Translations under genes and position numbers: made by a program
The notes under the pieces: model-generated
What the model was told of the DNA's origin: nothing
The model's database searches: none
The model's input: only the letters and a program-made list of their open reading frames with translations
From: JAMZMI01 sp047632435
Lineage (GTDB): Bacteria > Bacteroidota > Bacteroidia > Cytophagales > Cyclobacteriaceae
Assembly (NCBI GenBank): GCA_047632435.1
Contig: JBLICU010000026.1
Coordinates: 1 to 36,430, forward strand
Length of the DNA stretch: 36,430 nt
Direction of reading: 5' to 3'
Part shown: piece by piece, positions 16,622 to 24,511 of the stretch
Position numbering within the stretch: the stretch's first letter is position 1
How the letters are laid out: every line of letters starts with the position of its first letter

Positions 16622-17183
16622 AAAAACAATTTCTACACAAAGCTTCATAAACATCCTTTTCACCTAAGAGCACAGTTTGCGTCGATTTCGTTCGCCTGTG
16701 AGAATAGGAAGCAATCCGTCCGCAATTCATGCAAATGGCGTGAACTTTTGTAATGTATTCGGCTATCGACATGAGCTCGTCCATGGGTTTAAACGGGCGG
16801 CCTTTGAAATCCATATCCAACCCTGCTATAATTACTCGCTTTCCCTGATTCGCAAGTTTATTGGCTACCATCACAATATCATGGTCGAAAAATTGAGCCT
16901 CGTCAATACCCACCACATCACAATTGGATGAGCGTAACAAAATGTCATTTGAAAAACCTACCGGTGTACTGAGTATGGCATTTTCATTGTGAGAGACGAC
17001 TTTTTTCTTGGAATAACGCTTGTCAATCTCAGGTTTGAAAATCTCAACGGATTGCTGTGCAATCAGCGCTCTATTCAATCTGCGGATCAATTCTTCTGTT
17101 TTACCGGAAAACATGGATCCACAAATAACCTCAATCCAACCAGTTTTGGAGTTAGTGTAACTTACATTAGGTTCTACAAACAT
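16602..17183 (-). CDS. tdk: thymidine kinase (type II)
   Basis: Tdk phosphorylates thymidine to dTMP for pyrimidine salvage. The 193-residue protein has the P-loop GSMFSGKTE (22-30), the Walker B-like DEAQFF (94-99), the GLDMDFKGRPF lasso segment (121-131), and a structural zinc site made of C151, C154, C183 and C186. Length is normal for the small zinc-containing TK1-like family. The ATG at 17183 lies 1 base after the ferredoxin stop, and its 3' end overlaps the porZ start by 20 bases, so all four minus-strand genes are likely one transcript. Confidence 0.96.
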   Translation of the reverse strand: MFVEPNVSYTNSKTGWIEVICGSMFSGKTEELIRRLNRALIAQQSVEIFKPEIDKRYSKKKVVSHNENAILSTPVGFSNDILLRSSNCDVVGIDEAQFFDHDIVMVANKLANQGKRVIIAGLDMDFKGRPFKPMDELMSIAEYITKVHAICMNCGRIASYSHRRTKSTQTVLLGEKDVYEALCRNCFYEKMDL

Positions 17184-17184
17184 A

Positions 17185-17505
17185 TTATTCGGAGTAATCT
17201 AAAAATGGTAATTTATTCCTGTCAGGAACCCGGATCACTAAATCCGAAGAAGCCAGACACTGACATGCAAGACGTTCGTTTGGGTTTAGCCTTCCCAAAT
17301 TACTAAATCTTATCTCTGCATCTGTTGGCTCATTTAGTTTTTCTCCACCTTCCACGATGATTGCAGCACAAGTGGTGCATTTGCCTTGACCCCCGCATGT
17401 TTTCATCCAATCCATGGCTGAGACCAAAATATCAAGAAGTCTTTCAGTTTTAGCTACGCAATGAATAGCTTTACCATGTAAATTTTCTACAATGACCTTT
17501 GGCAT
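17185..17505 (-). CDS. [2Fe-2S] ferredoxin
   Basis: This 106-residue electron carrier has the plant/vertebrate-type ferredoxin fold. The likely cluster ligands are C37, C43 and C46 in TCGGQGKCTTC, and C81 or C83 in LACQC. The segment RLNPNERLACQCL is typical of this family. C16 is probably not a ligand. The partner redox enzyme is unknown. It is the first gene of the ferredoxin-tdk-porZ-recO run. Its start codon is only 19 bases from the divergent start of the acidic protein, so the promoter of each must reach into the other gene's coding region. Confidence 0.9.
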   Translation of the reverse strand: MPKVIVENLHGKAIHCVAKTERLLDILVSAMDWMKTCGGQGKCTTCAAIIVEGGEKLNEPTDAEIRFSNLGRLNPNERLACQCLASSDLVIRVPDRNKLPFLDYSE

Positions 17506-17524
17506 TTCTCAGTAATTTTAATCC

Positions 17525-18877
17525 ATGCAAAGGAAACTAAACGATTCTTTTATTGACCAATACTGTGGCAGGTTTTCAGAGAAAATTACCACCGGATTTT
17601 TCAAAGATCATTCCTCTATATCTGGAAAGGAAATACTGAACCTTACGCCTTCCAGACAAATCAATTTCTACGTTTTGAAAATCTTGTTTATCAATTGGCA
17701 AGACGAAATGAAAAAACTTGAAAGCCCTTATTTCAACTTTAAGAATGCGGAAGTCCGAAAGGCCATGATTGCTTTTATGAATATCCTTTCTCAGAAAATT
17801 GAGATTGAACAAGCCAGTTTTGAACCTCTTTTGGAAAATGCGACAAAGGAAATGCTCCTGTTTTTGGCGGATCCAAATTCTTTTATGGAAAAGGAATTCA
17901 GTGCTAATTTGAATGGTTTGATTTCTGAAAAAGCAGCAAAGACATTTTTGAAATACCAGAAAGTATTCAAAGAAGAATTTGAAAATTTACTCGGGGCACA
18001 TATTGATGACAGCATTGGCGGTATGTTGGCAGAAGCGGGTGAGGTTTTTCAGTCCGATGAATGGCTAGAAACTGCCGCATTTGAATTGTCTATTTTAAAT
18101 GAAATTGAAAGCATTTCATTGGCAGACCTTTATGAGATTGATGAACCCGAGGATGCTGTTTTTGCTTTGGATGAAGAGGAAACAGTAATAGAAAGTGAAC
18201 CTGAAGTGGAGGCGATCGAGGAAGCTACAGCTGATTCGGTTGTTGAGGAATTTTTAGAAGAAGATCAACCACCTGAAGGTGAGGAAGAAATATCAGATGA
18301 TGTGAATGATTCCAAGGAAGAGGATTTGGAAGAGGAAATGGTGGAGCAGGATGAAGAATCAGAAAGTTTAGAAAAGGATGAAGAATCAGAAGAGCTTGAC
18401 GAAGAGGATTCTGATGATCAGGAAGATATAGAAGAAGAGCGGCATATTGATGAAAGTGAAGATATTCAGTCTGAAGATGAAACATCTGATGAAGACGAAA
18501 TAGAAGAGGATTTAACTTCGGAAATTGAAGAAGAAGAGTGGATTCCACTAAATGAAAAACTGTCAGATGGCACAGCCAAAATCGTAAACGAGCGATTTGA
18601 AGAAAACAATGTAACCCTGGCTGATCAGCTTCAACAGACAAAAGTGAGTAGCATCATGGATGCCATCTCGATCAATAACCGATATATGTTTACGAGTGTA
18701 TTGTTTGATGGAGAGAAGGAGCAATTCGAAGGAGCGATCCAAACAATGGAAAATTGTCAATCATTCGATGATGCTGTTGAAATACTGGTTCAAGATTTCG
18801 CTAAAACTTATGACTGGGACATGAATAGCGACGAAGTAAAGGAGCTCCTGAAAGTGATTTTTAGAAAATTCAGGTAG
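17525..18877 (+). CDS. unrecognised protein with long acidic linker and conserved Bacteroidota C-terminal domain
   Basis: I do not recognise a characterised function for this 450-residue protein. Residues 1-200 look folded and mostly helical. Residues about 205-338 are extremely rich in Glu, Asp and Ser, with almost no Lys or Arg (about three). Residues 341-450 look folded again: PLNEKLSDGTAKIVNERF, then SSIMDAISINNRYMFTSVLF, and a final DWDMNSDEVKELLKVIFRKF. That last part resembles a C-terminal module seen in hypothetical proteins of many Bacteroidota, where LNDR, a phrase on 'isINDKYLFI' type, and a closing W-D segment recur (recollection of the family, not a search). No signal peptide or membrane segment is seen, so it should be cytoplasmic. 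It stands alone between the divergent ferredoxin and the convergent rodA. Confidence 0.75.
   Translation: MQRKLNDSFIDQYCGRFSEKITTGFFKDHSSISGKEILNLTPSRQINFYVLKILFINWQDEMKKLESPYFNFKNAEVRKAMIAFMNILSQKIEIEQASFEPLLENATKEMLLFLADPNSFMEKEFSANLNGLISEKAAKTFLKYQKVFKEEFENLLGAHIDDSIGGMLAEAGEVFQSDEWLETAAFELSILNEIESISLADLYEIDEPEDAVFALDEEETVIESEPEVEAIEEATADSVVEEFLEEDQPPEGEEEISDDVNDSKEEDLEEEMVEQDEESESLEKDEESEELDEEDSDDQEDIEEERHIDESEDIQSEDETSDEDEIEEDLTSEIEEEEWIPLNEKLSDGTAKIVNERFEENNVTLADQLQQTKVSSIMDAISINNRYMFTSVLFDGEKEQFEGAIQTMENCQSFDDAVEILVQDFAKTYDWDMNSDEVKELLKVIFRKFR
18348..18391 (+). repeat. 17-base direct repeat inside the acidic linker
   Basis: AGGATGAAGAATCAGAA occurs at 18348-18364 and 18375-18391, 27 bases (nine codons) apart, encoding the repeated DEESE. 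It suggests the acidic linker grows or shrinks by slippage or recombination of in-frame units. Confidence 0.7.
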
Positions 18878-18883
18878 TATTTT

Positions 18884-20152
18884 TTACATGCGTTGAAGCA
18901 CCTGCATTCTGTGCGCATCAAGCTTTAAGAAAATAAAAAGTAAGATAGTAAATCCCCACAGCGATGATCCGCCATAGCTAAAGAAAGGAAGTGGAATTCC
19001 AATAACCGGGAAAAGACCAATGGTCATGGCAATATTCACGGCAAAGTGAAAGAATAAAATGGACATCACGCCATAGCCATAAATCCTTGCAAAATCAGAT
19101 TTTTGTCTTTCTGCTAAGAAAATAAGCCTGATAAAAAGGCCACTAAAAGCCACTATCAAAAAGAAGCTTCCAATCCAACCCTCTTCCTCCCCAATGGTAC
19201 AGAAAATAAAGTCAGTGGTTTGCTCAGGCACAAAGTCAAATTTTGTTTGAGTGCCTTCCAAATATCCTTTACCTGCAAGACCGCCTGAACCAATGGCAAT
19301 TTTGGATTGCGTCACGTTCCAGCCGATTCCAAGGGGATCAGCATTGGGATTTATGAGGGACAAAACTCGCTTTTGTTGATGCGGCTTCAATACATCATTA
19401 AGAATAAAATCCACACTTATTATAAAACTAGCGGCTATTGCACAGCTTAAAATCACAATTATGATTTTGCGAATGTTCTTGGCAACTAGACCGATGAGCA
19501 ATAACATGATTATGACCAAGCCAATAAAGAGAATGGCCTGATCCACAAGAAGTGTTAAAAGAAACAACATCACTGCTCCCAAACCGACAATCAATATAAC
19601 AGGATGCATGCCTTCCCTGAACATGACAAGTGCCAGACTTCCAAAAACCATTGCAGTACCCAAATCGCCTTGGATCACAACCAATAGTAACGGAATCAGA
19701 ATGATCATAAAACCAATAATTTGCGGTTTCAACTCATCTGTTTTGCTCGTTGAACCACTCAGGTATTTGGCAAGCGCAAGTACGGTAGCAAATTTTGCAA
19801 ATTCTGATGGCTGAAATTTAAAGGATCCTAGTTCGAACCAGGATTTTGATCCGGCTACTTCCTCCCCAAATATTAAAACCGAGCAAAGAAAGAAAATCAT
19901 CACTCCATAGAATATGTACGATAGCGCAGGATAAAATTTGTAGTCCAACAGCATGATCAAGGTGATTATGACCAATGAAGACATAATCCAAATCAGCTGC
20001 CTGCCTGAGCTTATATCTAAACTAAAGATACCAGATATTTCATTTGGATCGAAATCAGCGGCATAGATATTTAGCCAGCCGCTTATCACAAGCAACAGAT
20101 AGAGGCCGATAGTTAGCCAATCGATTCTATAGACTATCAGATTGTCTCTCAT
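18884..20152 (-). CDS. rodA: rod shape-determining peptidoglycan glycosyltransferase RodA
   Basis: RodA is the SEDS-family polymerase that makes glycan strands for cell elongation, paired with PBP2. The 422-residue protein has about ten membrane segments and the SEDS signatures SWFELGSFKFQPSEFAK near residues 103-119 and the closing PFFSYGGSSLWGFTILL. Other family features are GDLGTAMVFGSLALV and the periplasmic loop with KIAIGSGGLAGKGYLEGTQ and FDFVPEQTTDFIF, all typical. Its ATG lies inside the 3' end of mrdA (26-base overlap), so the two are translationally linked. It ends 6 bases from the stop of the convergent acidic-protein gene with no visible terminator. Confidence 0.95.
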   Translation of the reverse strand: MRDNLIVYRIDWLTIGLYLLLVISGWLNIYAADFDPNEISGIFSLDISSGRQLIWIMSSLVIITLIMLLDYKFYPALSYIFYGVMIFFLCSVLIFGEEVAGSKSWFELGSFKFQPSEFAKFATVLALAKYLSGSTSKTDELKPQIIGFMIILIPLLLVVIQGDLGTAMVFGSLALVMFREGMHPVILIVGLGAVMLFLLTLLVDQAILFIGLVIIMLLLIGLVAKNIRKIIIVILSCAIAASFIISVDFILNDVLKPHQQKRVLSLINPNADPLGIGWNVTQSKIAIGSGGLAGKGYLEGTQTKFDFVPEQTTDFIFCTIGEEEGWIGSFFLIVAFSGLFIRLIFLAERQKSDFARIYGYGVMSILFFHFAVNIAMTIGLFPVIGIPLPFFSYGGSSLWGFTILLFIFLKLDAHRMQVLQRM

Positions 20153-21998
20153 CGGCTTTGATCGTATTAATTTTTATTATTTCAATTTCTTTTTTTGGTT
20201 GAGGTTTTGGATCGGAAAAATCCCCTCTCAAAACATAATCTTCCAAATATTTTCTTGTGATGTCTCCATTGATATATTTTTCTATGATGAGTCCAGCTGC
20301 AGCCGCTGCTGCGCGTGCACCTTGTCCGGCATTTTCTACATATACGGCGATGGCTATTTGGGGATTTTCTTTTGGAGCGAAGGCCATAAATCCAGAATGA
20401 TCTTCGCCATGTGAGTTTTCAACTGTACTGGTTTTTCCACAAACACTAATGTTTGGTATTCGAGCCCGCAATCCTGTACCCCTTACAACCACATTTTCCA
20501 TTCCATCAATTACTGGTTGAAAATAATCTGAATTTATTCCTACATGGTTTTTTTGATTGTAGAAAACGGGCTCCCCATCAATTTCATTGACTATATGAGG
20601 AGTATGAAAATATCCACGATTGGCAAGTATGGCAGCCAAATTCGCCATTTGAATAGGTGTCACCTGTACTTCTCCTTGCCCAATGCTCAAAGAATATATG
20701 TTAGAAAATTTCCATGATTTATTTCCATAGAGCCTATCATAATATTGGACGGTTGGCATATTTCCTGGTTTTTCCCCGGGAAGATCAACACCCAAAGGTC
20801 TTCCAAGACCAAAATTTGTAACATATTCTTTCCATATATCCATACCTATATGGGAGTCTATATAGACATTTTCATCTTTTCCCTGCAGGATGACCTTTCT
20901 GAATATATTATAGAAAAAGGTGTTTGAAGAAAGTGTTATAGCTCTATTCACATCATAAATACCCGTTGGCGCATGGTCACCCATGGGGCTATAATTACAA
21001 AGCACTTTTTCATATGGGCCAACAATTTTTTCTTGCATTCCAATGAGCGACTGCACAGTCTTAAACATGGAGCCAGGCGGATACATCGCCTGAATGGGAC
21101 GATTGAAAAGGGGCTTGAGGCTATCGCTTACTAATACTTGGAAGTTGGCACCTAAATCTCTTCCACTGAGCAGATTTGGGTCGTAAGATGGGGCTGAAAC
21201 ATAAGTGAGGATTTCTCCGGTATTCGGGTCAATGGCCACAATACTACCTACTTTACCTTTCATTAATTTCTCCGCATATTGTTGCAGTTCAGAGTCAATG
21301 GTTAGCCTGATGTTTTTACCGGGAATTGCAGCTGTGTCATATTGACCATCATTGAAGGAGCCTTTCACTACGCCACGAACATCCACTAGGTTAAAACTTA
21401 CTCCCCTTTTGCCTCTTAAAATATGTTCATATTGCAATTCAATCCCTTTGATTCCGATGTAGTCACCAGATTTGTAATAGTTGGTTGAGTCCTGATTGAT
21501 TTGGGCTCGGCTTATTTCCCCTATATTTCCTAAGGCATTCGCCAAAGTATTCTCCGGGTATTCACGCACGGTTCTGGGCAGCACATAAAAGCCAGAAAAG
21601 TTGATTAGCTGATCTTGAATTCGTGCAAAAATTTCATTGGGAATTTGTTGAACGAATTTTGAGGCTAATATTTTAGAATATTTTTTCGCCTTGATGTATT
21701 TCGCGAGATACGTTGCATGATCCATTTCAAGCAGGCGGCAGAAACGAGTCGAATCTTCAAGATTGACCTCACGTGGTACAACCATAAGGTCATATACAGG
21801 TGTATTGTAAGTGATCAGTTTGTTATTTCGATCTGTAACTAGGCCTCTGTATGGGTAGTCAATTATTTTCTGAACTATGTTATTTTGAGCGGCAAGCTTG
21901 TACTCATCATTCAATACCTGAATTGAAAATAACCTAATCGTAAAAATAAGTCCGATTAGAAGTATGAAGGCCTGTATGACGAGACTCCTACTACTCAT
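20127..21998 (-). CDS. mrdA: penicillin-binding protein 2 (elongation transpeptidase)
   Basis: PBP2 is the class B transpeptidase that cross-links new peptidoglycan in the elongation complex and activates RodA. The 623-residue protein has one N-terminal membrane anchor (about residues 6-28), a pedestal domain (about 45-230), and the transpeptidase domain. The active-site SxxK is S310-M-F-K313 in YPPGSMFK and the SxN is S357-S-N359. The third motif reads K522-T-S-T525, where KTGT or KSGT is expected; the codons at 20421-20434 are clear. The start ATG overlaps the mreD stop by 4 bases. Apart from the third motif it looks intact and is embedded in a complete rod operon. Confidence 0.94.
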   Translation of the reverse strand: MSSRSLVIQAFILLIGLIFTIRLFSIQVLNDEYKLAAQNNIVQKIIDYPYRGLVTDRNNKLITYNTPVYDLMVVPREVNLEDSTRFCRLLEMDHATYLAKYIKAKKYSKILASKFVQQIPNEIFARIQDQLINFSGFYVLPRTVREYPENTLANALGNIGEISRAQINQDSTNYYKSGDYIGIKGIELQYEHILRGKRGVSFNLVDVRGVVKGSFNDGQYDTAAIPGKNIRLTIDSELQQYAEKLMKGKVGSIVAIDPNTGEILTYVSAPSYDPNLLSGRDLGANFQVLVSDSLKPLFNRPIQAMYPPGSMFKTVQSLIGMQEKIVGPYEKVLCNYSPMGDHAPTGIYDVNRAITLSSNTFFYNIFRKVILQGKDENVYIDSHIGMDIWKEYVTNFGLGRPLGVDLPGEKPGNMPTVQYYDRLYGNKSWKFSNIYSLSIGQGEVQVTPIQMANLAAILANRGYFHTPHIVNEIDGEPVFYNQKNHVGINSDYFQPVIDGMENVVVRGTGLRARIPNISVCGKTSTVENSHGEDHSGFMAFAPKENPQIAIAVYVENAGQGARAAAAAAGLIIEKYINGDITRKYLEDYVLRGDFSDPKPQPKKEIEIIKINTIKADERQSDSL

Positions 21999-22510
21999 GA
22001 TGATCGTTCTCTTGGGGCGATGAGTAAACTGATGCCAAATACCATGATAAAAGTATAAAGACTACTCATTATTATTTTATTCGTTAGATGAATAAAATCA
22101 CTTAATCCGTCATTCTCAACTATAAAAATAATCAGATGATGCATGAAAATCATTGGGAGTAAATATTTCAAACTACCCCAGATTCTAAGCTGATTCCAGG
22201 ACACGTTTACATCATCTTCATAATCACCGATGCTGGCTAGATACCAGTAGTTTCGTACCAAAGCAATAAACACACAGGCCGATGCATGAATTCCCGGAGT
22301 ATTGGAAAAAACATCTATCAATAACCCGCTGAGAAGAGCTATGATCATGGCAGTGGTTCTGTTAAGACCTAAGGGCAAAAACAAAATAAATCCGATATAG
22401 AAAAAACCGAAAGCCACGTCGAAGAGAATAAACTTATACAGCAATGGAAGCTGCAAAAGCATAAATGCGAAGAAATGCGTAATTTGCCGGGTATAGTTGA
22501 TCCTGATCAT
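21995..22510 (-). CDS. mreD: rod shape-determining protein MreD
   Basis: MreD is a small inner-membrane subunit of the elongation complex that interacts with MreC. The 171-residue protein has five to six hydrophobic segments, and features such as LPLGLNRTTAMIIALLSGLLIDVFSNTPGIHASACV and ending with an arginine-rich tail fit the Bacteroidota MreD form (motif SGLLIDVFSNTPGIHA at about residues 60-75). Sequence conservation is weak in this family, so position carries much of the call: it lies between mreC and mrdA with 4-base overlaps on both sides. Confidence 0.87.
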   Translation of the reverse strand: MIRINYTRQITHFFAFMLLQLPLLYKFILFDVAFGFFYIGFILFLPLGLNRTTAMIIALLSGLLIDVFSNTPGIHASACVFIALVRNYWYLASIGDYEDDVNVSWNQLRIWGSLKYLLPMIFMHHLIIFIVENDGLSDFIHLTNKIIMSSLYTFIMVFGISLLIAPRERSS

Positions 22511-23322
22511 TTTGCTCCCTTTATTTCCAGTTCCAAACTGTCTTTCTCATCTTTCAGCATGCTTTTGATTACGTAAGCATATTTAAGTGAAGTGAAATCA
22601 ACCACTAATTTAATTTTGGCGTCATAGAATGCATCGTCATTATTCAAATTGAATTTGGAAATGGTACCAATAACTATATTTGGTTCAAAGACGGAATTGT
22701 AGCCAGATGTAACTACAGAGTCTCCTTCATAAAGGGCAATGTGTCGGGGTATATATCGGATGGCTGCTTCAGCTGGTGATTCACCATCCCATTGTACTGT
22801 GCATAGTGTATTGGAGGATTTGACTACACTAGAAACCAGAAGGTTTCTATGAAGTAGGGAAGTGACAGTGGCAAAATGGTCAGAAACGGATTTTATCTGC
22901 CCAATTACACCTTTATCAGAAATGACACCCATTCCGGGAGCTACTCCATCTTGATATCCTACATCTAGAGTGAAATAATTGAGCGATCTTTCATAGGTGT
23001 TATTGATCACCTTTGCCGCCACATATTCATACTTATTGAGCGAGGAGTCAGCTCTGTCGATCGTTCTATTGATACGGGCAAGTTCTGATCTCAGAAACTG
23101 ATTTTCAGCCAATAATTGTTGATTGACATCAGAAAGATTTATAAATCTATTGGTGTTGTTGGTTAGGTAATTAACCCGAGCAATCGCAGCATTTGAAGAA
23201 TTGAGAAATGATGCATTTTGCCGTTGGTTATAAGACAAAATGAGCCAGACACAAAAAGCTTCCAAGACAAGAAAAAAACCAAAGGCTCTGAATCGATAAA
23301 GGAAGTTTAATAAATTTTGCAT
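22507..23322 (-). CDS. mreC: rod shape-determining protein MreC
   Basis: MreC is the periplasmic scaffold that links MreB to PBP2. The 271-residue protein has one N-terminal membrane segment (about 12-29), a coiled coil (about 55-90, with LSDVNQQLLAENQFLRSELARI), and a beta-rich C-terminal domain. The signature VGYQDGVAPGMGVISDKGVIGQI is at about 127-150, and later ALYEGDSVVTSGYNSVFEPNIVIGTI. It begins 6 bases after the mreB stop and its stop overlaps the mreD start by 4 bases. Confidence 0.93.
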   Translation of the reverse strand: MQNLLNFLYRFRAFGFFLVLEAFCVWLILSYNQRQNASFLNSSNAAIARVNYLTNNTNRFINLSDVNQQLLAENQFLRSELARINRTIDRADSSLNKYEYVAAKVINNTYERSLNYFTLDVGYQDGVAPGMGVISDKGVIGQIKSVSDHFATVTSLLHRNLLVSSVVKSSNTLCTVQWDGESPAEAAIRYIPRHIALYEGDSVVTSGYNSVFEPNIVIGTISKFNLNNDDAFYDAKIKLVVDFTSLKYAYVIKSMLKDEKDSLELEIKGAK

Positions 23323-23328
23323 TTAAGT

Positions 23329-24357
23329 CTATGTCATTAATACAGACTTGTAGCTATTAAGGTTTTTCAAGGCCATTCCTGTTCCTCTCACAACTGCTCT
23401 TAGCGGATCTTCAGCTATGTGAATAGGCAATTTGGTTTTCATTGCAAGCCTTTTATCCAGCCCTCTCAGCAATGCCCCTCCACCAGTCAAATAAATACCA
23501 TTGTCGTAAATGTCAGCAGAAAGTTCTGGAGGCGAAATTTCCAAAGCCTTAAGCACAGCCTCTTCAATTTTTGATACCGATTTATCTATGGCAAATGCAA
23601 TTTCTGAATAAGATATTTTAATTACCTTCGGAATACCAGTCATCAAATCTCGACCTCTTATTTCGTAATCTTCAGGCCCATCTTCAAGCTCTGTCAAAGC
23701 TGATCCCACTTCAATTTTCACTCTTTCAGCCGTACGTTCACCGATCAAAAGATTGTGCTGACGTCTCATATAGTCAAGAATGTCTTTATTAAATGAATCT
23801 CCGGCGACACGGATAGATTGATCACAAACGATCCCGCTCAAGGCGATGACGGCAATTTCAGTAGTTCCACCGCCAATGTCCACTATCATGGATCCGATTG
23901 GTTGTTCTATTTTGATTCCAATACCAATCGCCGCGGCAATTGGCTCATGAATCATATAAACTTCTTTTGCACCCGCATGCTCAGCACTATCTCGAACCGC
24001 ACGTTTTTCAACTTCCGTGATACCTGATGGAATACAAATAACCATGCGGTGAGAAGAAGGGAAAAATTTATTATTCGAGGATTCGATCATTTTGATCATG
24101 CCTCGAATCATATGTTCGGCGGCATGGAAATCCGCAATCACGCCATCTTTTAGCGGACGGATCGTTTTGATGTTTTCGTGGGTTTTCTCATGCATTTGCA
24201 TGGCTTCTCTACCGATGGCCAAAACCTTGTTGGTATTCTTATCGATGGCAATGATGGATGGTTCATCCACTACAATTTTATCCTTACTGATAATCAAAGT
24301 GTTAGCCGTTCCAAGGTCGATGGCAATATCACTATTGAAGAAATCAAAAAAACCCAT
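23329..24357 (-). CDS. mreB: rod shape-determining actin-like protein MreB
   Basis: MreB forms ATP-dependent filaments on the inner face of the membrane that orient cell-wall synthesis. The 342-residue protein is full length. The phosphate-1 motif DIAIDLGTANTLI is near residues 9-21, the phosphate-2 motif IVDIGGGTTEIAVIALSG lies near 157-175, and the C-terminal adenosine loop is YLTGGGALLRGLDKRLA. It is the first gene of mreB-mreC-mreD-mrdA-rodA. The 154-base gap upstream separates it from purH and should hold the operon promoter; TAACTTTC (one base off TAnnTTTG) lies on the minus strand near 24393-24386, but I see no supporting -33 element. Confidence 0.96.
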   Translation of the reverse strand: MGFFDFFNSDIAIDLGTANTLIISKDKIVVDEPSIIAIDKNTNKVLAIGREAMQMHEKTHENIKTIRPLKDGVIADFHAAEHMIRGMIKMIESSNNKFFPSSHRMVICIPSGITEVEKRAVRDSAEHAGAKEVYMIHEPIAAAIGIGIKIEQPIGSMIVDIGGGTTEIAVIALSGIVCDQSIRVAGDSFNKDILDYMRRQHNLLIGERTAERVKIEVGSALTELEDGPEDYEIRGRDLMTGIPKVIKISYSEIAFAIDKSVSKIEEAVLKALEISPPELSADIYDNGIYLTGGGALLRGLDKRLAMKTKLPIHIAEDPLRAVVRGTGMALKNLNSYKSVLMT

Positions 24358-24511
24358 TTTTGTGTATGCTAGTTAAAGGTGCGGAAAGTTACGAATTTAT
24401 ATAAACCAAGTTGAAAAGTATGAAATATTAAATTGAATCTGATTCTGTATTTGAATGTATTTTTATTCTGAGATCGTTGGAGTAAAGAATTTGTCCAATG
24501 AGCAGGATGAA

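Noticed and set aside
18225..18641. Long minus-strand open frame opposite the acidic linker
   Set aside because: It is Leu/Pro/His-rich because it reads the complement of Glu/Asp codons; no start context or family resemblance.
24358..24511. Search of the mreB/purH gap for a small RNA, riboswitch or terminator
   Set aside because: No convincing stem or conserved motif; only imperfect -7-like sequences such as TAACTTTC on the minus strand.
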